From an uncultured Pelagibacteraceae bacterium (GTDB lineage Bacteria > Pseudomonadota > Alphaproteobacteria > Pelagibacterales > Pelagibacteraceae), in the NCBI GenBank assembly GCA_902561095.1, contig CACEOF010000001.1, positions 1 to 64,000 of the forward strand: 64,000 nt of DNA, read 5' to 3'. Each line of letters opens with the position of its first letter. The first letter of the stretch is position 1. Under the pieces are notes generated by a model. That model ran no database searches and was not told the origin of the DNA. It saw only the letters and a list, made by a program, of their open reading frames with translations. Of this stretch, positions 1 to 9,288 are shown one piece after another. The position numbers and the translations under genes are program-made.

Positions 1-132
1 TGTGCTAGTTGGTATGCAAAAGCAGTTGAGGCTGAAAAGGCTTGTCCTATTTTCTTGAAAAGAACTCATCAAAACACCTTAAAATATGTTCCAATTGAAA
101 CTTTAAAAAAGTTTGCAATAGATTTATCGTAA
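1..132 (+). CDS. C-terminal fragment of an unidentified protein (5' truncated by the window edge)
   Basis: The first 132 bases read through in frame 1 as 43 codons and a TAA stop, ending ...ETLKKFAIDLS. The open frame reaches the window edge, so the start lies outside. The stop falls one base before the convergent ETF-QO gene, a tail-to-tail spacing normal in this genome. I do not recognise the family from this short C-terminus. Two cysteines and many lysines are visible but no diagnostic motif. That it is coding is inferred from its open frame and its tight abutment to the neighbour. Confidence 0.55.
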   Translation, partial: CASWYAKAVEAEKACPIFLKRTHQNTLKYVPIETLKKFAIDLS

Positions 133-133
133 T

Positions 134-1753
134 TTACATATTGCCATATTTAGGTCCACCTCCGCCCTCAGGAGTTACCCAAACAATATTTTGCGAAGGT
201 TCTTTAATATCACAAGTTTTACAGTGAATACAGTTTTGTGAATTGATGACAAATTTATTAACTTCATTTTCTTTTTGAACTTCATAAACTCCTGCAGGAC
301 AATATCTTTGAGCAGGTTCATCAAATTTTTCTAAAGTATAATTAATTGGTAAATTAGGGTCTTTAAGTTTCAAATGAACTGGCTGATTATCTGCGTGATT
401 TGTACCTGTTAAATAAACAGAGCTCGTTTTATCAAAAGTTAAAACATTATCATATTTAGGATAATCTATTTTTGGCATATCTTTAGCTAGTTTTAAAGTC
501 TCATGATCAGCGTGCTTATGCTTAAGTGTAAAAGGCATTTTTCCTCTAAATAAAATTTGATCTATACCTGTAAATATTATTCCTAATATTAATCCCCAAC
601 TGAAACTAGGTTTGACATTTCTTGCCTCAAACAATTCTTTATAGAGCCAGCTATTTTTAAATTTTTGTTCAAATATAGATAAATCTTTATTATCTTTTAA
701 ATGCTCATTTATAGTTTCAGCAGCTATTATACCACTTTTCATAGCTGTGTGAGAGCCTTTGATTTTTGGCATGTTTAAAGTTCCCGCATCACAGCCAACT
801 AACAATGCTCCTGGCATAAACATCTGAGGTAAACTCTGAAAACCTCCCTCAATTAAAGCTCTTGCACCATATGAAATTCTTTTTCCACCTTCTATAATTT
901 TCCTGATAGCTGGATGAGTTTTAAATCTTTGAAACTCATCGTATGGAGATAAATGAGGGTTTTTATAATCTAAACCAATTACATATCCTAAGAAAACCTG
1001 TTTATTTTCTGCATGATACATAAAACTTCCGCCGTAAGTGTTGTTATCTAATGGCCATCCAGCTGTGTGCATTACTAGACCTTCCTCGTGAGTTTTCTCA
1101 TCAATTTCCCAAATTTCTTTAAACCCAATCCCGTATTGTTGTGGATCTTTTCCTTTATTTAATTCAAATTTTTGAATTAATTCTTTTCCAAGATGGCCTC
1201 TGCAGCCTTCCGCAAAAACTGTAACTTTTCCCAATAACTCAATACCTGGTTCAAAACTATCTTTTTTATTTCCTTCTTTATCTACACCCATATCTTGAGT
1301 AGCAACTCCTTTTACAGATCCATCATCGTTGTATAAAATTTCACTTGCTGGAAATCCTGGAAAAATTTCAACACCTAAATTTTCTGCTTGCTCAGCAAGC
1401 CATCTACATAAATTTGCTAAACTAATAATGTAATTTTTATGATTTTGTTGAACTTTAGGAAGCAACCAGGTTGGCCAGCTTAATGATTTTGTTTTTCCTA
1501 AAAATAAAAATTTTTCTTTTGTTACTTTAGTTTTTATTGGAGAATTTAGTTCTTTCCAATTAGGTAATAATTCATCTAATGCACGTGTCTCAAAAACATT
1601 ACCACTTAGAATATGTGCTCCTATTTCTGAAGCTTTCTCTAGTAGGCAAACATTTAGATTTGGATCTAATTGTTTTAGTTTTATTGCTGTTGATAAACCT
1701 GATGGCCCGCCACCAATGATCACAACATCATATTCCATCGATTCCCTAGACAT
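134..1753 (-). CDS. electron transfer flavoprotein:ubiquinone oxidoreductase (ETF-QO)
   Basis: This inner-membrane-associated flavoprotein takes electrons from reduced ETF and passes them to ubiquinone. The N-terminus carries the FAD dinucleotide-binding motif VVIIGGGPSGLSTA (about residues 10-23), followed by the family stretch EIGAHILSGNVFETRAL. The C-terminus holds the 4Fe-4S domain, with RYCPAGVYE followed by NCIHCKTCDIK, and ends in TPEGGGGPKYGNM as ETF-QOs do. Its 539 aa are normal for the family. It is the last gene of a minus-strand operon behind a dimethylglycine-dehydrogenase-type enzyme and etfBA, 23 bp after etfA. The order matches the direction of electron flow. Confidence 0.95.
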   Translation of the reverse strand: MSRESMEYDVVIIGGGPSGLSTAIKLKQLDPNLNVCLLEKASEIGAHILSGNVFETRALDELLPNWKELNSPIKTKVTKEKFLFLGKTKSLSWPTWLLPKVQQNHKNYIISLANLCRWLAEQAENLGVEIFPGFPASEILYNDDGSVKGVATQDMGVDKEGNKKDSFEPGIELLGKVTVFAEGCRGHLGKELIQKFELNKGKDPQQYGIGFKEIWEIDEKTHEEGLVMHTAGWPLDNNTYGGSFMYHAENKQVFLGYVIGLDYKNPHLSPYDEFQRFKTHPAIRKIIEGGKRISYGARALIEGGFQSLPQMFMPGALLVGCDAGTLNMPKIKGSHTAMKSGIIAAETINEHLKDNKDLSIFEQKFKNSWLYKELFEARNVKPSFSWGLILGIIFTGIDQILFRGKMPFTLKHKHADHETLKLAKDMPKIDYPKYDNVLTFDKTSSVYLTGTNHADNQPVHLKLKDPNLPINYTLEKFDEPAQRYCPAGVYEVQKENEVNKFVINSQNCIHCKTCDIKEPSQNIVWVTPEGGGGPKYGNM

Positions 1754-1776
1754 AAACTAGTTTTTAACGGTAAGGA

Positions 1777-2730
1777 TTATTTTTGTATAGTGTTTAATTT
1801 GTTCAGCTCTTCCATGAACTGTGGAAGTGCTTCAAATAGATCAGCTTCAAGGCCATAATCTGCAACACTAAATATTGGAGCTTCTCCATCTTTATTGATT
1901 GCGACAATTACTTTACTCTCTTTCATTCCTGCTAAATGCTGGATTGCCCCTGAAATTCCAATAGCAATATATAAATCTGGTACAACAACTTTTCCAGTTT
2001 GACCAACTTGATGATCGTTACTGATATAACCTGCATCTACGGCAGCTCTGGATGCACCAATGGCTGCTCCTAGTTTATCCGCAACTTCTGTTATTAATTT
2101 AAAATTATCTCCGCTCTGCATTCCTCTACCACCTGAAACTACAATCCTTGCAGTTCCTAGTTCTGGTCTGTCAGATTTTATTTCTTCTCTCTTAATAAAC
2201 TTAGTATTAGAAAATTCTTCTCCAGCCTCTCCTTTTTCAATCGTTGCAGTTCCGCCAGTTCTTTCACAAGGTTCAAAAGATGTAGGTCTAATCGTTACAC
2301 ATTTCTTGGTATCATTTGTTTTTACTGTTGCAAAAGCGTTTCCTGCATAAATAGGTCTTAAAAAAGTATCAGGAGATATTACTTTTATAATATCGCTGAC
2401 CTGAGAAGTATCTAAATGAGCAGCAACTCTTGGCATTAAGTTTTTACCAAATGTGTTTGCAGAACAAACAATATGAGAATAATTTTCTGCAAGTTTTACT
2501 ATTGCTGGTGTAAAATTTTCTGCTGTAAAATTTTCATAATGTGGTGCCTCTATACTGATTACTTTTTTAATCACTGGTAATTCAGATAGTTTCTTAGCAG
2601 CGGACTCGCTATTTTGACCAATAATTACCGCGTGAACTTCTGTATCGATTTGAGATGCAGCAGTTGCAGCGTTTAACGTAAAAGGCCTTAACTCTTTATT
2701 ATTATGTTCTGCTATAAGTAATACAGCCAT
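1777..2730 (-). CDS. etfA: electron transfer flavoprotein alpha subunit
   Basis: This is the large subunit of the soluble ETF heterodimer, which carries the redox-active FAD. The N-terminal half is the AMP-type alpha/beta fold (MAVLLIAEHNNKELRPFTL). The C-terminal FAD domain has the typical run ARIVVSGGRGMQSGDNF, then IGASRAAVDAGY, QVGQTGKVV and YIAIGISGAIQHLAGM. Its 317 aa match the family. The start ATG overlaps the etfB stop by one base, so translation is probably coupled. With etfB upstream and ETF-QO downstream it links the DMGDH-type enzyme at the head of the operon to the quinone pool. Confidence 0.96.
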   Translation of the reverse strand: MAVLLIAEHNNKELRPFTLNAATAASQIDTEVHAVIIGQNSESAAKKLSELPVIKKVISIEAPHYENFTAENFTPAIVKLAENYSHIVCSANTFGKNLMPRVAAHLDTSQVSDIIKVISPDTFLRPIYAGNAFATVKTNDTKKCVTIRPTSFEPCERTGGTATIEKGEAGEEFSNTKFIKREEIKSDRPELGTARIVVSGGRGMQSGDNFKLITEVADKLGAAIGASRAAVDAGYISNDHQVGQTGKVVVPDLYIAIGISGAIQHLAGMKESKVIVAINKDGEAPIFSVADYGLEADLFEALPQFMEELNKLNTIQK

Positions 2731-3479
2731 TATATAACTTTTGCCTCGTTTTTTAATTTTTGAACTAGTTCAGCAACATTTGCTACTTTGATGCCAGCTT
2801 TTCTTTTTGGTGGTTCCTCAACTTTTAACTGCTGAACTCTTGGAGTGATATCAATTCCTAAATCTGAAACATTTATTTCTTCAATAGGCTTTTTCTTTGC
2901 CTTCATAATATTTGGCAATGAAGCATATCTAGGCTCATTTAATCTTAAATCACAGGTTACAATTGCTGGTATATTAATTTCAACAGTTTCAAGACCTTCA
3001 TCAATTTCTCTGGTAACCTCTAAAGAATTATCTTTTACTTCTATGTTTGATGCAAAAGTTGCTTGTGGCCAATTTAATAAAGCACTTAGCATTTGTCCTG
3101 TTTGATTACAATCATCATCAATTGCTTGTTTGCCCATAAAAACTAAATCTGGTTTTTCTTTTTCAACAATTTTTTGTAAAATTTTTGAAACAGCTAAAGG
3201 TTCCAAAACACCTTCAGTCTTTACATGAATTCCTTTATCTGCTCCAACTGCTAAAGCTTTTCTAACAGTCTCTTGAGCTTTTTCTTCTCCTACTGTTATT
3301 GCAACAATCTCTGTTGCTTTACCTGCCTCTTTTATTTTAACTGCTTCTTCAATAGCGTTATCATCAGGGGGATTAGTTGACATTTTAACATTATCTGTAA
3401 CTACACCTGATCCATCCTCTTTCACTCTTATTTGGACGTTATAATCAATTACTCTTTTTACAGCGACTAGAATTTTCAT
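2730..3479 (-). CDS. etfB: electron transfer flavoprotein beta subunit
   Basis: This is the small ETF subunit, which binds AMP and docks partner dehydrogenases. It begins MKILVAVKRVIDYNVQIRVK and contains the family segment NPPDDNAIEEAVKIKEAG, the adenine-binding DLVFMGKQAIDDDCNQTG and the C-terminal EPRYASLPNIMKAKKKPI. At 249 aa it is full length. It lies between the dehydrogenase and etfA with one-base stop/start overlaps on both sides (TAATG type), which points to a single transcript and coupled translation. Confidence 0.96.
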   Translation of the reverse strand: MKILVAVKRVIDYNVQIRVKEDGSGVVTDNVKMSTNPPDDNAIEEAVKIKEAGKATEIVAITVGEEKAQETVRKALAVGADKGIHVKTEGVLEPLAVSKILQKIVEKEKPDLVFMGKQAIDDDCNQTGQMLSALLNWPQATFASNIEVKDNSLEVTREIDEGLETVEINIPAIVTCDLRLNEPRYASLPNIMKAKKKPIEEINVSDLGIDITPRVQQLKVEEPPKRKAGIKVANVAELVQKLKNEAKVI

Positions 3480-5911
3480 TATGCTCTCAATAAATTATTT
3501 TCTTTATCGTATGGACTTTCTTCTAATACAGTAGCCTCATACATTTCTCCTAAGATATCAACTTGTAATTTGTCACCCACATTTGCAAAATCAGGTTTAA
3601 CCATTGCTAATGCTATTGATTTATCTAATCTAAAACCAAACTCACCCCCAGTTGCTCTTCCAACAACTTTACTGTCTTTATATATAGGGTTATTACCTAA
3701 TACATCTGCATCTTTTGTATTATGCACTTCAAGAGTAACTAATTTGTTATCAAATCCCTTCTCTCTCCATTTATTTAAAGCTTCCAATCCAATAAAATTA
3801 CCTTTGTTAGGATGAATAAATCTATCCAACCCAGATTCGTAAGGTGAATATTCAATTGATAATTCTGTACCTACAAGTTTGTATGATTTTTCTAATCTTA
3901 AACTATTCATAGCTCTTATGCCAAAAGGTTTTATTCCTAAATCCTTACCTGCATCCATTAATTTATCAAAAATATGATTTTGATACTCAATTGGGTGATG
4001 CAATTCCCACCCTAGCTCACCTACAAAATTTACTCTCATTGCATTAACTGGAGCATAACCAACATTGACCTTTTTAGCAGTTAACCATTTAAAATTTTCA
4101 TTTGAAAAATCATCTGTAGAAACTTTTTGCATTAAATCTCTGGCTTTTGGACCAGCGACCACAAGTACACCTGTACTATTAGTTAAGTCTTCAAATATAA
4201 CTGAGCCATCAGTTGGCATCCATTTTTGTATCCAATCATGATCTAATCTTAAATTTGCTCCTGCAGAAACAAGGTAATAAGAATTTTCCGCCTCTTTCAT
4301 AATTGTAAATTCTGAATGAACACCTCCTTTAGTATTTAAAGCGTGACATAAATTTATTCTGCCAATTTTTTTTGGTAATTTGTTTGCAACTAAAAAATCT
4401 AAAAATTCTTCAGCTTTAGGTCCTTTTATTCTACATTTGGCAAATGCTGTCATATCTAACAAGCCAACATTTTCCTTTACATTTTGACACTCTTTTTTAA
4501 TTGCATCGAACCATTTTGATCGTCTAAACGACCAATCATCTTTTTGTTCCATGCCATCAGTTGCAAAAAAGTTTGGTCTTTCCCAACCAAATTTTTGTCC
4601 AAAAACTGCACCCAAATTTCTCATTCTTTCATAACATGGTGCTGTTCTTAAAGGTCTTGCTGCTGGTCTTTCTTCATCAGGATAGTGAGTGATAAAAACA
4701 TGACTGTACGCTTCCTCATTTTTTGCTTTTAAGTATGATTTAGTTGCATAATTTCCATAACGTCTTGGTTCAACTCCCAACATATCAATAGTAGGTTCGC
4801 CATCTACAATCCACTCCGCTAATTGCCAACCAGCTCCACCTGCTGCAGTAATCCCAAAACTGTGTCCTTCATTAATCCAAAAATTTTTTAATCCCCACGC
4901 TGGACCAACTATTGGATTTCCATCAGGTGTGTAACAGATTGCACCATTATAAACTTTTTTTACACCAACTTCTCCAAAAGCAGGCACTCGGTGAATTGCT
5001 CCCTCAATATGTGGAGCTAATCTATCAAGATCTTCTTGAAACAATTCGTACTCTGAATTTTTTGATGGACCTTCAACATAACAAGCTGGTGCGCCATCTT
5101 CATAAGGTCCTAATATCAATCCACCTGCTTCTTCTCGCATATACCATCGACTATCACTATCCCTAAGAACTCCCATTTCAGGAAGACCTTCTTTTTTTCT
5201 CTTTTGAATTTCAGGATGAGGTTCAGTTACAATATATTGATGCTCAACTGGAATTACTGGAATATCTAAACCTACCATTTCACCAGTTTGTCTTGCAAAA
5301 TTACCAGAACATGAAATTACATGTTCACATTCAATTGAACCTTTGTCTGTTTCTACTATCCAACCGTCTTTAGTTTGTTTCATACTCATTACGGCTGTAT
5401 TTCTATAAATTTCTGCTCCTCTATTTCTTGCACCAGTTGCTAAAGCTTGAGTTAAATCAGCTGGCTGAATATATCCATCTTCTGGGTGTTGTATTGCGCC
5501 AACTAAATCATCTGTATGACACAATGGCCAAATTTCTTTTACTTGTTGAGGAGTTAAAAATTTTACATCTACTCCAATCGTTTGTGCAACACCAGCATAT
5601 TGATGATACTCATCCATTCTATCTTTTGTGCTTGCTAATCGAATATTTGAAACAACACTAAAACCAACATTCTTTCCAGTTTCTTCCTCTAAAGTTTTGT
5701 AAAGATTAACTGCGTATTTATGAAGCTGTCCGACCGAATAACTCATGTTAAACAAAGGTAATAAACCAGCTGCATGCCAAGTAGAACCTGAAGTTAGTTC
5801 TTTTCTCTCAACTAAAACAACATCTGACCAACCTTTTTTTGCTAGATGATAAAGAGCACTTACTCCTACAACCCCACCACCAACTACAACAACTTTGGTT
5901 TTTGTTTTCAT
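3479..5911 (-). CDS. dimethylglycine/sarcosine dehydrogenase-type FAD and THF-binding protein
   Basis: This 810-aa two-domain enzyme probably removes a methyl group oxidatively from a methylated glycine, gives methylene-THF, and passes electrons to ETF. The N-terminal FAD domain (about 1-400) has VVVVGGGVVGVSALYHL and GSTWHAAG. In mitochondrial DMGDH the His of that second motif carries covalent FAD, here about His46. The C-terminal half (about 430-805) is a GcvT-type folate domain with RINLCHALNTKGGV, NSTGVLVVAGPKARDLM and FVGELGWELH. It heads the operon with etfB, etfA and ETF-QO, which supports a dehydrogenase rather than an oxidase. Dimethylglycine versus sarcosine cannot be settled from sequence alone. 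Confidence 0.85.
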   Translation of the reverse strand: MKTKTKVVVVGGGVVGVSALYHLAKKGWSDVVLVERKELTSGSTWHAAGLLPLFNMSYSVGQLHKYAVNLYKTLEEETGKNVGFSVVSNIRLASTKDRMDEYHQYAGVAQTIGVDVKFLTPQQVKEIWPLCHTDDLVGAIQHPEDGYIQPADLTQALATGARNRGAEIYRNTAVMSMKQTKDGWIVETDKGSIECEHVISCSGNFARQTGEMVGLDIPVIPVEHQYIVTEPHPEIQKRKKEGLPEMGVLRDSDSRWYMREEAGGLILGPYEDGAPACYVEGPSKNSEYELFQEDLDRLAPHIEGAIHRVPAFGEVGVKKVYNGAICYTPDGNPIVGPAWGLKNFWINEGHSFGITAAGGAGWQLAEWIVDGEPTIDMLGVEPRRYGNYATKSYLKAKNEEAYSHVFITHYPDEERPAARPLRTAPCYERMRNLGAVFGQKFGWERPNFFATDGMEQKDDWSFRRSKWFDAIKKECQNVKENVGLLDMTAFAKCRIKGPKAEEFLDFLVANKLPKKIGRINLCHALNTKGGVHSEFTIMKEAENSYYLVSAGANLRLDHDWIQKWMPTDGSVIFEDLTNSTGVLVVAGPKARDLMQKVSTDDFSNENFKWLTAKKVNVGYAPVNAMRVNFVGELGWELHHPIEYQNHIFDKLMDAGKDLGIKPFGIRAMNSLRLEKSYKLVGTELSIEYSPYESGLDRFIHPNKGNFIGLEALNKWREKGFDNKLVTLEVHNTKDADVLGNNPIYKDSKVVGRATGGEFGFRLDKSIALAMVKPDFANVGDKLQVDILGEMYEATVLEESPYDKENNLLRA

Positions 5912-5968
5912 TGAACGATTCCTACTAAATTTTCATTAATTACGAAACAAAAATGTATCAACAAGATA

Positions 5969-6442
5969 TCAGATTGAGCTACCTAGAGGTATTGGGTTTG
6001 AGACCATAGTTGTGAGCCAGCAGTCCTTTAATTCTCCATCCAGAATGTATTTTTCAACTTGCCAATTAAATTTATGATAAATTTTATTTTTATCCAGAAT
6101 AATAACCTCAAATTGTGCCAATTTATCATTACTTCTTAATTCGGTTATTGTATGGCTTAAATGGTCAATCATCATTTGGTATGAATTTCCTTTAAGCATT
6201 CTTTTAAAGTTATTTAATGGTCCTGTAACTTTTTTATTGTTTGGATGTGCAAAATTCCATGTTTGTTCAATACCACTATCTTGATAATTTAAATCATTTT
6301 GCTGAAGTCCAGTTAGTTGAATTTTGACAACTTCTTTAGGTTTAATATTCTTATCAGGATTTAACAAATCAGCTTTGGAAAAACTTGTTAATAGAAAAAT
6401 TAAAATAAATACTTTAAATGTTATTTGCAGTTTCTTTAACAT
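5969..6442 (-). CDS. secreted DUF4864-like protein
   Basis: This 157-aa protein has an N-terminal hydrophobic signal sequence (KVFILIFLLTSFSKADLL), so it is probably exported to the periplasm. The mature part has the DUF4864-like pattern of Q..D...A..FA.P.NK, then LNNFKRMLKGNSYQMMI. The function of this family is unknown. It overlaps the upstream flavodoxin-fold gene by 29 bases, which suggests cotranscription. The family call is from memory of the pattern and is moderate. Confidence 0.65.
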   Translation of the reverse strand: MLKKLQITFKVFILIFLLTSFSKADLLNPDKNIKPKEVVKIQLTGLQQNDLNYQDSGIEQTWNFAHPNNKKVTGPLNNFKRMLKGNSYQMMIDHLSHTITELRSNDKLAQFEVIILDKNKIYHKFNWQVEKYILDGELKDCWLTTMVSNPIPLGSSI

Positions 6443-6983
6443 CTTCTAAAAATTCTTGTCTCTTGGCATCGCTCACAAATGGTACTGCAAAATACCTTCT
6501 GTAGATAATGTTATATATGCCACACATGTGAAAAACTCCTCTTTTCAATCTTCGAATAGGCAAATTTAGAAAGAAAGTTGTGATAGCTAATCTTGGAGAG
6601 CCATATGTGCAAAATATTATTGCTTTTTTTTGCTTTAAATTACCAATTGGATATCCATAATTTCCAACCAACTTTTTAAATTTAAATGCCCAAGGTGGTG
6701 CTAGAACTTTATCAATCCAACCTTCAACAATAGCAGGCATTCTAAAATTCCAAATTGGAGCAATCAAGACAATGATATCAGAATTTTCAATTCTTTTTCT
6801 ATGATCAAGAACTTCTTGATCAGGTTCCTCACCTGCAAATACTGGATTAAATTTTTCTTTATATAAATCGACTACATCTACGGAATTACCATTTAGTTCT
6901 ACTTGTTTGATAAATTTATTTTTAATTGCAGCATTAAAAGAATTATCTTTGTAATGACCATAAATTAAGAAGACTTTTTTCAT
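6414..6983 (-). CDS. flavodoxin-fold NAD(P)H:quinone oxidoreductase family protein
   Basis: This 189-aa protein of the Flavodoxin_2 / NQO type probably binds FAD or FMN and reduces quinones or similar acceptors in the cytoplasm. The N-terminal beta strand MKKVFLIYGHYKDNSFNAAI and the conserved segment IVLIAPIWNFRMPAIVEGWIDKVL match the family, as does the later IIFCTYGSPR. Length is normal. The natural substrate is not evident. It overlaps the DUF4864-like gene by 29 bp and lies 61 bp from the next gene upstream. Confidence 0.8.
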   Translation of the reverse strand: MKKVFLIYGHYKDNSFNAAIKNKFIKQVELNGNSVDVVDLYKEKFNPVFAGEEPDQEVLDHRKRIENSDIIVLIAPIWNFRMPAIVEGWIDKVLAPPWAFKFKKLVGNYGYPIGNLKQKKAIIFCTYGSPRLAITTFFLNLPIRRLKRGVFHMCGIYNIIYRRYFAVPFVSDAKRQEFLEDVKETANNI

Positions 6984-7044
6984 AGATACGTATTAGCTCA
7001 AAAATCTAAAAAAACTAATAAATATTTATGAATATTTGTAATAG

Positions 7045-8655
7045 CTACTCTGCAGTTTTGTATTTGCTGTTGTTAATGATAAAGACAAATAAAATTGGAA
7101 GTATTAACGTTAATAAAGTTACCACAATTAATAAAATCCCAAGTTCAGAATAATCAGCTGTTGTTTGAATTTCACCACTAACTTTATCTTTAACTTCTCT
7201 AGTAACTGTAAATATTTCATTTAAATATTTCGTTCCTAAGGCACTTGCTGACAATGCAAGGTTGGTGAAGGAGGCAAAAACTGCAAAAAAAGTTGCTTTT
7301 AAATGAGATGGAGCATTTTTTGCTATCCAAGCAAGTAATGGAATCATTGATACTTGACCCAAAGGAGATTCAAGAGCTGTATTAATTAAAGCAATAAACT
7401 TAGCATCAACCACTCCTCCAGTTAATGAAGATGTCCAATTATGAAAACCATAGTACATTCCAACACTTGGTAAAAATAAAATTGCACCTGCAATACTTAA
7501 AACAACAATTATTTTGGCAATTGAATTCTTTGCCATAAATGGTCTTAACAAAACAATCCCTGCTAAAGTTAAAATTGATGCAAGTAATGATAAAATTGAA
7601 AAAAACTGTTCATTAAATTCAAGCTGATCAATTTCAAACCAAGTTAAACCTGGTCCAGGTCCCGGCATTGCTCTAAAAATAAATATAATTACAGCTGTAC
7701 CAACTATTGTTAATCTTAATTCCTGAGGTAGTTCTTTAATAAGTTTAAACATTAAAAATAAAATAATTATTACTGAGCCTATAAAAACAATTTCTTGTGC
7801 AAATGGGACGTTAAAAGATCCTACCGAGAGTGTGAAAATAACAAAAACTAAACTACCACCTAAAATCCACCAGTTTATCTCTGTTTTTTCATTTCCTCTT
7901 TCTTCCTTAAATTCTAATCCTTGAAACTTCAAAATATTGATTTTTTTTTGTCTTAAGTAATTTGCTAAAATTACACCAAAGATCGAAACTAGGGGTATTA
8001 CAAGAGCGTATAAATAAATTGTTCCATATAAATTTATTTTTTCAGATTGCTCTAAACTTTCAACATCTCTAAATAAAATGACATTTACTAATGCTACAAG
8101 AACTGTTCCTCCTATTATTGCAAAACGACCAAGAGTTTGCATTGTTGTATGCATTATTTTTACTTGGTCTTTGCTATAATCTATTCCTTCTTCATCTGAT
8201 AAAGGAACTGCTTCAACAGTCATTGCATCTGCAACTACATCCTGAACGACATATCCAACTGGAGCTAAAATTACACTTATTACAAACCAAGTTTCTACAG
8301 AAAATATTTCTGACATGGTTTCTGTATGAATAATTAGTCCGTACATTATTAATAGACTTAAAGCTATTAATGATGCCCCAAAGTAGACCATATAATTTTT
8401 TCTTTCCCATATAAGATCAACAAGATGGCCTAAAGGCATTTTCAATGCCCAAGGGATACCTGCCCAAAAACCAAGTCCTGCAAGAAATGCAGCTGACAAA
8501 TTTAAATAATCTTTAACAAAGAAAGTTCCAACAATTCCTGTTAAACCTGAAATACCAGCAGCCATATAAACCATTAATGGTGGAAGATAAGTCCACTTAA
8601 ATTCTCGTCCCAAATCTAAAAAAGTGCTATCTAAAAATTTTAATACTTTGTTCAT
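7045..8655 (-). CDS. MFS permease resembling the folate/biopterin (BT1) transporter family
   Basis: This 536-aa membrane protein has about 12 hydrophobic spans. The N-terminal half shows the BT1/FBT-like sequence FWAGIPWALKMPLGHLVDL followed by the ERKNYMVYFGA loop, and GYVVQDVVADAMTVE in helix 4-5, as in folate/biopterin and related MFS carriers. A long cytoplasmic loop (YLRQKKINILKFQGLEFKEE) separates the halves. The last codons abut the CoA-binding gene: its ATG overlaps that gene's stop. The substrate is unknown. A pterin or folate would fit the one-carbon context, but that is only inference. Confidence 0.7.
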   Translation of the reverse strand: MNKVLKFLDSTFLDLGREFKWTYLPPLMVYMAAGISGLTGIVGTFFVKDYLNLSAAFLAGLGFWAGIPWALKMPLGHLVDLIWERKNYMVYFGASLIALSLLIMYGLIIHTETMSEIFSVETWFVISVILAPVGYVVQDVVADAMTVEAVPLSDEEGIDYSKDQVKIMHTTMQTLGRFAIIGGTVLVALVNVILFRDVESLEQSEKINLYGTIYLYALVIPLVSIFGVILANYLRQKKINILKFQGLEFKEERGNEKTEINWWILGGSLVFVIFTLSVGSFNVPFAQEIVFIGSVIIILFLMFKLIKELPQELRLTIVGTAVIIFIFRAMPGPGPGLTWFEIDQLEFNEQFFSILSLLASILTLAGIVLLRPFMAKNSIAKIIVVLSIAGAILFLPSVGMYYGFHNWTSSLTGGVVDAKFIALINTALESPLGQVSMIPLLAWIAKNAPSHLKATFFAVFASFTNLALSASALGTKYLNEIFTVTREVKDKVSGEIQTTADYSELGILLIVVTLLTLILPILFVFIINNSKYKTAE

Positions 8656-9089
8656 TAGTCACTAAGAACTGGAAAGGCTTGTCTTACTTTCAAGAAATGT
8701 TTTTGATATTCCATTTTGGTACATTTATTTTCAACATATCCTATACGATTTTTTTCAACTAACTGTTTTGCATTTTCGTCACGTATTCCAAGTTGCAACC
8801 ATAAAACTTTAGCACCAATTTTCACGGTGTCTTCTGCAATTGCCATTACTTCTCTGGAAGGTCTAAATACATCAACAATATCTATATTTTTTTTTATATC
8901 TGTTATTTTAGCATATACCTCTTCACCCAAAATTTTTTGACCTTTAGCAGATGGGTTAACTGGAAATACTTTATACCCATATTTTTGCATATACTTCATT
9001 ACAATAGTAGATGGTTTAGTTTGATCGTTACTAACTCCTATCATAGCTATAGTTTTGTATTTTGAGAGAATATCTTTGATTTGACTCAT
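8655..9089 (-). CDS. CoA-binding domain protein (YccU/UPF type)
   Basis: This 144-aa protein is a single Rossmann CoA_binding domain: KTIAMIGVSNDQTKPSTIVMKYMQKYGYKVFPVNP, IDIVDVFRPSREV, and AKVLWLQLGIRDENA. Stand-alone members of this family bind CoA or a nucleotide but their physiological role is poorly defined. The stop overlaps the start of the downstream MFS gene. A small membrane-anchored ORF lies 2 bp upstream. Confidence 0.85.
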   Translation of the reverse strand: MSQIKDILSKYKTIAMIGVSNDQTKPSTIVMKYMQKYGYKVFPVNPSAKGQKILGEEVYAKITDIKKNIDIVDVFRPSREVMAIAEDTVKIGAKVLWLQLGIRDENAKQLVEKNRIGYVENKCTKMEYQKHFLKVRQAFPVLSD

Positions 9090-9091
9090 AC

Positions 9092-9286
9092 TTATTTATC
9101 ACTTTTGATTTGTTCTTCACAAAATTTCTTTGCCTCTTCTAAATCAGTAATTTTGGTATCAGACAATTTTTGGCTCGCAGCTAAACATGCATCTACTGCT
9201 CTTTTAAAGTTATATTCATTAAAGTTGAAAACTATAAACATTCCAAAAATAATTAAAATAACGATGAAAAAATTTTTTTTATTCAT
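9092..9286 (-). CDS. small membrane-anchored hypothetical protein
   Basis: This 64-aa ORF begins MNKKNFFIVILIIFGMFIVF, giving a single N-terminal membrane segment, followed by a hydrophilic tail with two cysteines (DACLAASQKL and KKFCEEQIKSDK). It fits exactly between the enoyl-CoA hydratase remnant (2 bp) and the CoA-binding gene (2 bp), which favours a real operon member. I do not recognise a family. Confidence 0.6.
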   Translation of the reverse strand: MNKKNFFIVILIIFGMFIVFNFNEYNFKRAVDACLAASQKLSDTKITDLEEAKKFCEEQIKSDK

Positions 9287-9288
9287 TA

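Noticed and set aside
2060-2350. Plus-strand ORF of 96 aa inside etfA
   Set aside because: It is a shadow frame opposite a confident etfA with no family-like sequence; the same holds for the other opposite-strand ORFs inside DMGDH, tmm, tmoX, mgsA and acnA.
8213-8410. Minus-strand 65-aa ORF inside the MFS gene
   Set aside because: It is a Cys-rich shadow in another frame of a confident membrane-protein gene.
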